This document shows positions 24,694 to 31,633 of a DNA stretch of 45,314 nucleotides, piece by piece. The notes below the pieces were generated by a model that saw only the letters and a list, made by a program, of their open reading frames with translations, had not been told where the DNA came from and searched no databases. The stretch comes from Bordetella parapertussis (GTDB lineage: Bacteria > Pseudomonadota > Gammaproteobacteria > Burkholderiales > SG8-41), in NCBI GenBank assembly GCA_945864585.1, contig CAMBCF010000032.1, positions 1-45,314 on the forward strand, given 5' to 3'. The position numbers and the translations under genes were made by a program. The stretch's first letter is position 1; every line of letters begins with the position of its first letter.

Positions 24694-25908
24694 ATGTCTG
24701 AGAAGAAGAACTGGCGTACGCCAGCCGTCGTTATTGCCTGCGGCGGCCTGGCGATGACCATCGTGCTCGGCACGCGTCACGGTTTCGGGCTTTACCTGCA
24801 ACCGATGACGCTGGATCTGGGCATCAGCCGCGAAGTGTTTTCGTTCGCCATTGCGCTGCAGAATCTGTTTTACGGTTTCTCGCAACCGCTTACCGGCATG
24901 ATCGCCGACAAATTCGGCGCGGCGCGGGTAATGGCCGCAGGCACCATAGGCTACGCCGCCGGTCTGGTGTTGATGTCATATTCGACCACGAGCATGGAAC
25001 TCAATCTGAGCGCAGGATTGTTGATCGGCATGGCGATGGGCTGCTGCGGATTCAGCACGGTCTACGGTGTGATCGGGCGCGTGGTGCCCGCGGATAAACG
25101 CAGCACGGCAATGGGTATCGTTGGTGCGGCAGGCTCCATGGGGCAGTTCCTGATGCTCCCCTACGGCCAGTTGCTGATCAATCATATGGGCTGGCAGCAA
25201 GCGCTGCTGATTCTGGCGCTTACGGTGTTGCTGTTGCTGCCATTATCCACCGCGCTGGTCGAAGACCGGACAACGCAGGCGCAGGCCTTATCCAAGCAAT
25301 CGATCCCGGCGGCGCTGCGCGAAGCCTTCAGCCATCGCGGCTTTGTGCTGATGTGCATCTCCTATACGGTGTGCGGGTTTCAACTGTTGTTTGTGTCGGT
25401 GCATTTTCCGGCCTACCTGATCGATCAAAAAATGACGCCCGCCACCGGCATGATCGCACTGGCGCTGATCGGGCTGTTCAATACCTTTGGTAGCTACACC
25501 TGGGGCTGGCTGGGCAGCCGCTACACCAAAAAATACCTGCTGGCGACGCTGTATTTCACGCGCTCGATGGTGGTGCTGGCGTTCATCCTGTCGCCGCTGT
25601 CGCCAATGACGGTCTATCTGTTTTCATCGGCGATTGGGTTTTTGTGGCTCGGCACAGCGCCGATTACCGGCGCCATGATCGCGCAAATTTTCGGCTCGCG
25701 TTATCTGTCCACGCTCAGCGGCTGCGCCTTTATGTTTCATCAAGTCGGCAGCTTTCTCGGTGTGTGGCTTGGCGGCCGCCTATTTGATACCACCGGTTCC
25801 TACACCCTGATGTGGTGGATCATCATCATCGCTGGTTTCGTCGCGGCGCTGCTCACCCTGCCGGTGGATGAGCGCGAGATTCCGCGCACCGCCGAAGCGC
25901 CTGCCTGA
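24694..25908 (+). CDS. MFS transporter
   Basis: The 404-residue protein has about 12 hydrophobic segments and major facilitator signatures: after helix 2 the motif GMIADKFGAARVMAAG (the G.L.DR.G-type loop), and a repeated-half pattern with a central polar loop near residue 200 (VEDRTTQAQAL). The opening HGFGLYLQPMTLDLGISRE resembles the oxalate/formate antiporter and monocarboxylate groups of the superfamily. It sits in the inner membrane. The substrate is unknown; a carboxylic acid is a guess from the family relation and the surrounding genes. It is convergent with the LysR regulator gene. Confidence 0.88.
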   Translation: MSEKKNWRTPAVVIACGGLAMTIVLGTRHGFGLYLQPMTLDLGISREVFSFAIALQNLFYGFSQPLTGMIADKFGAARVMAAGTIGYAAGLVLMSYSTTSMELNLSAGLLIGMAMGCCGFSTVYGVIGRVVPADKRSTAMGIVGAAGSMGQFLMLPYGQLLINHMGWQQALLILALTVLLLLPLSTALVEDRTTQAQALSKQSIPAALREAFSHRGFVLMCISYTVCGFQLLFVSVHFPAYLIDQKMTPATGMIALALIGLFNTFGSYTWGWLGSRYTKKYLLATLYFTRSMVVLAFILSPLSPMTVYLFSSAIGFLWLGTAPITGAMIAQIFGSRYLSTLSGCAFMFHQVGSFLGVWLGGRLFDTTGSYTLMWWIIIIAGFVAALLTLPVDEREIPRTAEAPA

Positions 25909-25915
25909 TCGGTCT

Positions 25916-26875
25916 TCAGGGCATCGGCCGTGCGGCTTCGCCGCGCAGCCACACGCGAAACACTGCCACCGCCGGGCGTTCGTCCGCGTGTTCGCTGCAC
26001 GCCATGTAATAGCCGTCGGGCAATTTCACCGCCAGGTCGAATGGCGCCACCAGCTTACCGCTGGCGATATCTTCCGCCGCCAGCACCGGCATGCTGGTCA
26101 GCACGCCCACCGCGTCTATCGCCGCCTCGAAAGCCAGCACCGCATGGCTGAAATGCGGACCTTTGTTGGCATCCACATCGCTCACCCCCGCGGCGTGCAG
26201 CCAACGTCCCCAGAACGGCTCGTTATCGTACAGTTCGCCGGTGTCATCGTGCAGCAGCAGGTGATGTTTCAGGTCCGCCGGCGTTTTTAACGGATGCGGG
26301 TGATCCGCCGCGAGCAACTTCGGACTGCAGATCGGGGTGATACTGAGGTCCATCAGGCGTTCCAGCAGCACGCCAGGCACATGGCCGCGGCCATAAAATA
26401 TCGCCACATCCGAATCCGCCAGCCAGGCCTCAACCGTGGCGCGCTCGGCGACATTTCCTTTGCCATCCACGCTGACCCGGCGCATACGCGCGGAAATACG
26501 CACGTCAATTTCAGGATGGGCAGCAATAAACCGGTGCAAACGCGGCATCAGCCAACGCGACGCAAACGACGGCGCAGCACTGACGGTCAGTGATCCCCCC
26601 CCCTGCTGGCTGCGCAGATGTGCAACCGCCTGCGCCAAACAATCAAAGCCTTCGCCCAGCTTGGGCAATGCGGCCTTGGCGACATCGGTGAGCTCCAGCG
26701 CGCGGTTATAGCGGCGGAACAGTTGCACGCCGAGGTAATCCTCCAGTGTACGTATCTGATGGCTCACCGCTGCGGAGGTGACATTGAGCTCAAGCGCGGC
26801 CTTTTTAACGCTTAAGTGGCGCGCGGCTGCCTCAAAAGCCTTCAGCGAATTAAGTGGCGGCAGGCGTACGGGCAT
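25916..26875 (-). CDS. LysR family transcriptional regulator, GcvA-like
   Basis: The 319-residue protein has an N-terminal winged helix-turn-helix (residues 8-67, LKAFEAAARHLSVKKAALEL and AAVSHQIRTLEDYLGVQLF) and a C-terminal periplasmic-binding-like effector domain. The start PLNSLKAFEAAARHLS and the ..VTSAAVSHQI helix are typical of the GcvA group, which controls glycine cleavage in E. coli but many other genes elsewhere. It may regulate the convergent MFS gene, its own transcription or the small gene divergent from it. Start ATG at 26875. Target assignment is inference. Confidence 0.92.
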   Translation of the reverse strand: MPVRLPPLNSLKAFEAAARHLSVKKAALELNVTSAAVSHQIRTLEDYLGVQLFRRYNRALELTDVAKAALPKLGEGFDCLAQAVAHLRSQQGGGSLTVSAAPSFASRWLMPRLHRFIAAHPEIDVRISARMRRVSVDGKGNVAERATVEAWLADSDVAIFYGRGHVPGVLLERLMDLSITPICSPKLLAADHPHPLKTPADLKHHLLLHDDTGELYDNEPFWGRWLHAAGVSDVDANKGPHFSHAVLAFEAAIDAVGVLTSMPVLAAEDIASGKLVAPFDLAVKLPDGYYMACSEHADERPAVAVFRVWLRGEAARPMP

Positions 26876-27045
26876 AATTTAACCTGTTTAGTTTTTCTAA
26901 TCTAAAAACGCAATAGATGTAGGTTGATGCGATGCAACATTATACTCACAATCCAGTCCATAGGTATGTAGCAAGTAATTGATATTGCAAACCTAAGGTT
27001 TTGTTAGCAGTACAGATGATTTACATAAAAACAAGGAGACTTAGC
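26876..27045. promoter_or_regulatory. AT-rich divergent control region with a GcvA-type CTAAT box
   Basis: This 170-base region lies between the LysR gene and a small plus-strand gene and is clearly richer in A and T than its surroundings. TTTTTCTAATCTAAAAA at 26892-26908 is a near-symmetric AT sequence and contains CTAAT, the core reported for E. coli GcvA sites. It may be an autoregulatory site. No reliable promoter boxes can be assigned by eye. Confidence 0.35.
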
Positions 27046-27267
27046 ATGGAAAAGACTTTTATGGTACCGGATAGTTCAGAGTTGTTTAGAAAAATTGATG
27101 CATTGGAGCTGTCCCCCAGCGTTCGCACGCAAGCAGTATGGGCGCTGGAACTCGCGGACAGGATCGCCGGCGCCGTTTACTGGGTTTTCAGCAAGATCGA
27201 GCACCTCGGCGTCGGCGTGACACCAACTTCCGCAAGGCCGGTCAGCACCAAGCTCAAACACCAGTAA
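27046..27267 (+). CDS. Small hypothetical protein (73 residues)
   Basis: The ATG at 27046 has AAGGAG 7 bases upstream, so translation is plausible. The protein begins MEKTFMVPDSSELFRKIDAL and continues with a helix-rich centre (SPSVRTQAVWALELADRIAGAV) and a basic end. I do not recognise it. It has no signal peptide or strong membrane segment, though AGAVYWVFSKI is mildly hydrophobic. It is divergent from the LysR gene and is followed by a strong hairpin. The upstream region is AT-rich, which may be an old acquisition or a strong promoter. Confidence 0.55.
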   Translation: MEKTFMVPDSSELFRKIDALELSPSVRTQAVWALELADRIAGAVYWVFSKIEHLGVGVTPTSARPVSTKLKHQ

Positions 27268-27277
27268 CAAAACCGCA

Positions 27278-27314
27278 GCCAGGCCGGGACAAAACAACGT
27301 CCCGCCAGCCTGGC
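27278..27314. terminator. Hairpin terminator between convergent genes
   Basis: GCCAGGC (27278-27284) and GGGAC (27286-27290) pair with GTCCC (27299-27303) and GCCTGGC (27308-27314) around an A-rich loop. It lies between the small plus-strand gene and the stop of the minus-strand small gene, so it could serve both. No long T-run follows on either side. Confidence 0.55.
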
Positions 27315-27326
27315 AGCCTGGTAGCC

Positions 27327-27599
27327 TTATTTGGCCGGGGTTTGCGGCGTTGCGGCCTGAGCGCGCACGAGATCAAATTCGGCCAGTATCATGTCGGTGA
27401 GATCGGCAGGCATCGGCACCACGCGCAGCCGCAACACCGCTGCCAGTTCTTCGCGCGTTGCGGGCGGCATTTTTTCATACGCCGCGCGTGCTTCGGTGAC
27501 CATAGTTTGCTTGCGCGCCGCCGACAGGTTGCTGAGTGATTCGTGCGCCTGGCGCACGGCGGAACCTTCATCGCCAGGTCGGCGATCATAGCTGGCATG
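27327..27599 (-). pseudogene. Small hypothetical gene with a frameshift
   Basis: An ATG at 27599 starts MPAMIADLAMK, just 2 bases behind the stop of the upstream small gene. The long frame of 76 residues (RQAHESLSNLSAARKQTMVT, then EARAAYEKMPPATREE and a stop at 27327) is one base out of phase with that start. The two parts meet near 27565-27573. Joining them gives a helical protein of about 90 residues with no known motif. The likely reading is a single-base frameshift in an otherwise normal gene, or a sequencing error; a GTG near 27557 could start a shorter product. I do not recognise the family. Confidence 0.45.
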
Positions 27600-27601
27600 T
27601 C

Positions 27602-27943
27602 TTAGGCATTTTTGGGATCCAGCAGAATGCTCCGCACCGATACGTAGACCTCATTGCGCTGCGCCGCGCTCAGATGCACGAAACCCTCATCAATCAGGCG
27701 CTGCAACTGCGTGTCGTCCATGCCCAGCGGCAGAGCGGGTGCCGGGGGCTGAACCGCCACCGGCGCTAGCGGCGAGGCGGCAGGGAGATCGATCACGCTC
27801 TCAATGCCGGCGGAAATCAACTTATCGCTTGCAATACGCAACAAAATCAGCGTCAGCGGATCGAGACTGAGCGCGGGCGTAGATAACGTCGCCAGCACGG
27901 CGCCCGCCAGAAATACTGCCACCATACGCGCTGCTCTTCGCAC
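27602..27943 (-). CDS. Small secreted hypothetical protein (113 residues)
   Basis: The product has a Sec signal peptide (MRRAARMVAVFLAGAVLATL then STPALS). The mature part begins LDPLTLILLRIASDKLIS, followed by a Pro/Ala-rich linker (SPLAPVAVQPPAPALPLG) and a helical end with LQRLIDEGFVHLSAAQRNEV. It is predicted to be exported. I do not recognise the family. The stop is followed after 2 bases by the ATG of the frameshifted gene, so the two form a small operon. The helical end of each protein may be related, as both carry a short SAAQR or SAARK segment, but this is too short to rely on. Confidence 0.6.
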   Translation of the reverse strand: MRRAARMVAVFLAGAVLATLSTPALSLDPLTLILLRIASDKLISAGIESVIDLPAASPLAPVAVQPPAPALPLGMDDTQLQRLIDEGFVHLSAAQRNEVYVSVRSILLDPKNA

Positions 27944-28177
27944 TGCCAGGCTCCTCGGCTACGCTCTGGGTCAGGGGATGCAGGTATTTGTTTTTATTAC
28001 AAAATACTCTGGCTACGCAAAATGTCAAGCAACGCCTTCGTTGCCCTGGTCACGGCCTGGGTTGCGCCGAAGGTGGGGATCACCGCCGAAGATTTACCGG
28101 CGCCGCCAATCACCGCGATCAGCAGGTTGTCGGCGATATGGATCATCGGCAACGCATCAACCTGGAAAAAGCTATTT

Positions 28178-28225
28178 GCCGCAGAGTTTCCCAATGCCGC
28201 GCGCGGGATTGGGAAACTCTGCGGC
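28178..28225 (-). terminator. Strong hairpin downstream of sppA
   Basis: An 18-base perfect stem (GCCGCAGAGTTTCCCAAT and its exact complement) surrounds a 12-base GC-rich loop. On the minus strand it begins 12 bases past the sppA stop and is followed by AAATAGCTTTTT, so it may be a factor-independent terminator for the rluC-HAD-Rieske-sppA operon. Confidence 0.7.
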
Positions 28226-28236
28226 CGTTTTGAGAA

Positions 28237-29187
28237 TCAACGAAACTGAAAATTTATCGCGCCAGCGCCGCCCAGCTTCATCAGCGACTCCGCTGCCGCC
28301 GCACCAAAACGTTTGGCAAAACGTTCGGCGACGTTTTCGCGCGGCGTGAAATCCACAATGTCTTCAGCCTTGATCACATCGCGCGCGACCTGCTCGGCGC
28401 TGCCCAGCGCATCGGCAAGACCGAGTTCGATACTCTTCTGACCCACCCATACCAGTCCCGAAAACATATCCGGAGTTTCTTTCAGACGCTTGCCGCGGCC
28501 TTTACGCACGACCTCGACGAACTGCTCGTGTATCTCGCCAAGCATTTGTCTTGCATGGGTTTTTTGTTCATCATTCAACGGCGAAAACGGATCCAGAAAA
28601 CCCTTGTTTTCGCCTGCCGCCAGCAGCCGCCGTTCGACGCCGAGTTTTTCCATGGTGCCGGTGAAACCAAAGCCATTCATCAATACGCCGATGGAGCCGA
28701 TGAGGCTGGCTTTGTTGACGTAAATTTTGTCCGCCGCCACCGCCACATAATATCCGCCCGACGCACACACATCTTCAACCACGGCATACAGCGGTATGTC
28801 GGGATACTTGACGCGCAGCCGTTTGATTTCATCGCTGATGTAGCCCGATTGCACCGGGCTGCCGCCGGGACTGTTGATGCGCAGAATAACGCCTTGCGTG
28901 CGTTTATCCTTGAACGCATCGGCGAGGCCCTGCATCACCGTATCGGCGCTCGCCAGCGATCCCGATGCGATGACGCCGTTGATTTCGACCAGCGCACTAT
29001 GCTTGCCATGCGCGCCGTCTTTTTTGCCGAACCAGCCCATAGCGATAAACAGCACGATGAAGAGGTAGGCGAAAATCAGAAATTTGAACACTATGCCCCA
29101 GCGCCGCGCACGGCGTTGCTCGGTCACTGCTGCCAGCGCCACTTTCTCAAGCACTTCGCGTTCCCAGCCGGGATTATTTTCAGCCAT
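28237..29187 (-). CDS. sppA: Signal peptide peptidase SppA (S49 family)
   Basis: The 316-residue protein has one transmembrane segment near residues 33-52 (FKFLIFAYLFIVLFIAM) and one S49 protease domain facing the periplasm. The Ser-Lys dyad is likely Ser143 in CASGGYYVAVAADKI and Lys195 in GENKGFLDP. It degrades signal peptides left in the inner membrane. This is the short single-domain type, not the doubled 600-residue form of E. coli. Its ATG overlaps the end of the Rieske gene by 8 bases, so it is translationally coupled to the operon that starts with rluC. Confidence 0.93.
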   Translation of the reverse strand: MAENNPGWEREVLEKVALAAVTEQRRARRWGIVFKFLIFAYLFIVLFIAMGWFGKKDGAHGKHSALVEINGVIASGSLASADTVMQGLADAFKDKRTQGVILRINSPGGSPVQSGYISDEIKRLRVKYPDIPLYAVVEDVCASGGYYVAVAADKIYVNKASLIGSIGVLMNGFGFTGTMEKLGVERRLLAAGENKGFLDPFSPLNDEQKTHARQMLGEIHEQFVEVVRKGRGKRLKETPDMFSGLVWVGQKSIELGLADALGSAEQVARDVIKAEDIVDFTPRENVAERFAKRFGAAAAESLMKLGGAGAINFQFR

Positions 29188-29539
29188 TTTTAATTTCCTT
29201 CATCATTAGAACCTGCCCGTCGCGCTCTGCGATGGCGACGGGCTCGAGACGTTTGCGCGGACACGGCCCCATTACGCATACGCCCGTGTGCGGCAAATAC
29301 ATTGCACCATGCGTGGCGCAGATCAAGTATAGCTTGGAATAGTCGAAAAACGCGCCGTTGGCCCAGTCCATTTCCATCGGCACATGCGCACAGCGATTGA
29401 TATACGCGTAGACCGTGCCGCGGTAGCGCACCGCGAAAGCCGGCTGCTCACCCGCCGCGGTGCTCACCTTGAAACGCACGCCAGCGCCGCCGTCTGCGAG
29501 CGCGCCGCTGGCGCAAATCACGCGTGGTTGGTCAGCCAT
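29180..29539 (-). CDS. Rieske [2Fe-2S] domain protein
   Basis: The 119-residue protein is a single Rieske domain. The first ligand pair is CAH (RCAHVPMEMDW) and the second is CATH (LYLICATHGAMY), matching the C-x-H and C-x-x-H pattern. Such stand-alone proteins resemble the ferredoxin component of dioxygenases, but no oxygenase is near. The gene lies between the HAD gene (22-base overlap) and sppA (8-base overlap). I choose the ATG at 29539; a frame from 29569 would add ten residues. The cellular role in this conserved operon is not known. Confidence 0.88.
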   Translation of the reverse strand: MADQPRVICASGALADGGAGVRFKVSTAAGEQPAFAVRYRGTVYAYINRCAHVPMEMDWANGAFFDYSKLYLICATHGAMYLPHTGVCVMGPCPRKRLEPVAIAERDGQVLMMKEIKNG

Positions 29540-30174
29540 GTTGCCAGTTCGCCAAATGAATTGAGACACGCAACCGGATCATGCGCCAATAAATTGCCGC
29601 GCGGATGCGCACCGTACGTCACGCCCACCCGCGCCACCTGTGCTGCGACGGCCATCTCCATGTCGTGCGAGGTGTCGCCTATCATCAGTGCGCGTTCGCA
29701 GGGGATATCGAGTTCTTCCAGCAGCCACAACAACATGCCCGGATGCGGTTTGCTGAAACCTTCGTCGCCGCAGCGCGTGGCGTGAAACACGTCATTCAGA
29801 CCGGTAACCTGCAATGCGCGATCCAGCCCGCGGCGGCTTTTACCGGTGGCCACCGCCAGCATGAACCCGGCCGCCTGCAGCGCACGCAACATCTCCGGCG
29901 CCCCGCTGAACAAGGTGGTGTCGCGATCCTGCCGGTTGAAATGATGCCGGTAACGTTCCAGTAACGCGGGGTAGCCCGTCGCTGGGAAATCCGGCAGCAG
30001 ATATTTCAGCGCGTCGGAAAGGCCAAGGCCAATCACATAGCGTGCGTTTTCCTCGCTCGGCACCGGCAACTCCAGATCAGCGCAAGCTTCAAGCAGCGAC
30101 GCGGTAATCGCCGCTGCCGAATCCATCAGCGTGCCGTCCCAATCGAATACCAATAAATCAAATTGCCTGGGCAT
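29518..30174 (-). CDS. HAD family hydrolase (phosphoglycolate phosphatase-like)
   Basis: The 218-residue protein is a haloacid dehalogenase superfamily phosphatase. The catalytic motif is DWDGTLMDS at residues 11-19, with Asp11 and Asp13. A cap domain follows. Motif 2 is LAVATGKSRRGL, and motif 3 and 4 are in KPHPGMLLWLLEEL and MIGDTSHDMEMAVAAQ. Related proteins act on 2-phosphoglycolate or other small phosphoesters. The start overlaps the end of rluC by 17 bases, and its end overlaps the Rieske gene. The exact substrate is unproven. Confidence 0.9.
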   Translation of the reverse strand: MPRQFDLLVFDWDGTLMDSAAAITASLLEACADLELPVPSEENARYVIGLGLSDALKYLLPDFPATGYPALLERYRHHFNRQDRDTTLFSGAPEMLRALQAAGFMLAVATGKSRRGLDRALQVTGLNDVFHATRCGDEGFSKPHPGMLLWLLEELDIPCERALMIGDTSHDMEMAVAAQVARVGVTYGAHPRGNLLAHDPVACLNSFGELATWLTNHA

Positions 30175-31129
30175 GGCCTTGTTTCAGATGTTCGAGAAAT
30201 ACCCGCAACTCGTGCGGCAGCGGCGCCTCAAAACGCAGCGGCGCCGCACTGTCCGGATGCAGGATGGTGGTTTGGCAGGCATGCAAAAACATGCGCTTAA
30301 GTAGCTGTTTTTTTAGAAATTTATTCAGCGGAAAATCCCCGTATTTATCGTCGCCGGCAATCGGAAACCCGAGATGTGCCAGATGCACTCTAATCTGGTG
30401 CGTGCGCCCGGTTTTAAGCTCCGCTTCAAGCAGGCTGAAGGGCGGTGTCGCCTGCGGCCACGATTCGCGCAAGCGAAATATAGTGTGCGCCGCCTGCCCC
30501 TCGTCATTCACCGCAACCCGCCGCTCGCCGTTGGCCAGCAGATGTTTTTGCAGCGGCAGTTTCACTGCGCGTTTGGCGTCGCGCCAGTGGCCGCGCACCA
30601 GCGCCAGGTAAAATTTTTGCATGCGGCCCTCACGCAATTGCGCGTGCAGGTTCACCAGCGCAGAGCGTTTTTTCGCCAACATCAGCACACCCGAGGTATC
30701 GCGGTCCAACCGGTGCACCAGTTCCAGAAATTTGGCCTCGGGCCGCGCCGCGCGCAGTTGTTCAATCGCACCCAAACGCACACCGCTGCCACCATGCACC
30801 GCCACACCGGAAGCTTTGTTAATCACCAGCAGCGCGGCGTCCTCATACACAATGTCGAATGTGATGCGCGCACCCGCCTTGGGCACCGCCTGCACCGCGG
30901 GTTGCGCCGTGCGCACGGGTGGAATACGCACCTTATCCCCGTCCTGCAAGCGGTAGTCCGGGCCGATGCGCCCGCTATTGACGCGTACTTCGCCGCTGCG
31001 CAGGATGCGGTAGACATGGCTCTTGGGCACCCCTTTAAGCCATCGTATCAAGTAGTTGTCGATGCGCTGGCCGGATTCTTCGGCGCCCACTTCGCGCCAA
31101 ATTACGTTTTCTTTACTTAACTGCTTCAT
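30158..31129 (-). CDS. rluC: Ribosomal large subunit pseudouridine synthase C
   Basis: The 323-residue protein modifies uridines in 23S rRNA. It has an N-terminal S4 RNA-binding domain (residues 20-70) and a RluA-type catalytic domain with HRLDRDTSG at 139-147, where Asp142 is the catalytic residue. The assignment to RluC (positions 955, 2504 and 2580) rather than RluD rests on its position next to rne, the usual arrangement. It is the first gene of an overlapping operon with the HAD, Rieske and sppA genes, and is divergent from rne. Confidence 0.93.
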   Translation of the reverse strand: MKQLSKENVIWREVGAEESGQRIDNYLIRWLKGVPKSHVYRILRSGEVRVNSGRIGPDYRLQDGDKVRIPPVRTAQPAVQAVPKAGARITFDIVYEDAALLVINKASGVAVHGGSGVRLGAIEQLRAARPEAKFLELVHRLDRDTSGVLMLAKKRSALVNLHAQLREGRMQKFYLALVRGHWRDAKRAVKLPLQKHLLANGERRVAVNDEGQAAHTIFRLRESWPQATPPFSLLEAELKTGRTHQIRVHLAHLGFPIAGDDKYGDFPLNKFLKKQLLKRMFLHACQTTILHPDSAAPLRFEAPLPHELRVFLEHLKQGHAQAI

Positions 31130-31633
31130 TTGATTATACTATTTGGCAGTGCAGCATCCAGGTTCCCCCCGTGTCTGATGCGGACTTAACGGAAAACGCG
31201 TGATATTTTTCGCAAGTTCAGGACGTAAGCCGCAGGGTTGCAGGGTCCAGCTTCCACAATGCGAAGCGGTTTTGTGGCCTGTAACCCACGGATGAACAAG
31301 GATTGCACCAGTACGCCAGAATCAGAACCAGAGCCGTCCCTGCCAAGCCGCGTCAAATACACGCAACCGCAGGCCCGGGAACAGCGGTTAATGTCGCTCA
31401 CCGCGAAGTAGCGATAGTAGTCGAAATACGCGCTCAAGACACCGTTTGAATATTACGGATACGCCTGATTTTACCGAGGCGGGTCCGCAACAGGCAAAAC
31501 CAAAAACTTCGAATCAGCCTTGCACAGTATGTTTTATACCGCTACAGACTGAAGTTGAGTAATGCCGCCTGCGCGAAAGCGCGGCGGCGACGGCTTTGCC
31601 CATCCCGTGGCGCATTGAGCGCGGGAGAAGAAG
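31130..31633 (+). promoter_or_regulatory. Long rne leader and rluC/rne divergent region
   Basis: 504 bases separate the divergent rluC and rne genes, and no gene is seen inside. The region probably holds both promoters and a long rne 5' untranslated region. A stable hairpin with a GAAA tetraloop is at 31564-31588. In E. coli the rne leader is about 360 bases and its hairpins let RNase E repress its own synthesis by cutting its mRNA. I infer the same type of control here. Confidence 0.5.
31564..31588 (+). promoter_or_regulatory. GNRA-capped hairpin in the rne leader
   Basis: GCCGCC and GCGC pair with GCGC and GGCGGC around a GAAA tetraloop, with one bulged T. It ends 45 bases before the rne ATG. 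The stability suggests a structured RNA element of the leader. Confidence 0.65.

Noticed and set aside
27944-28236. Open frames on both strands in this gap (75 and 65 codons)
   Set aside because: The starts lie in or near a hairpin, the frames conflict, and neither matches a known family. The minus-strand frame (ADNLLIAVIGGAGKSS) looks slightly protein-like but is too uncertain to call.
31186-31437. Minus-strand open frame of 83 codons in the rne leader
   Set aside because: It has no start signal or family match and lies in a region expected to be a leader.
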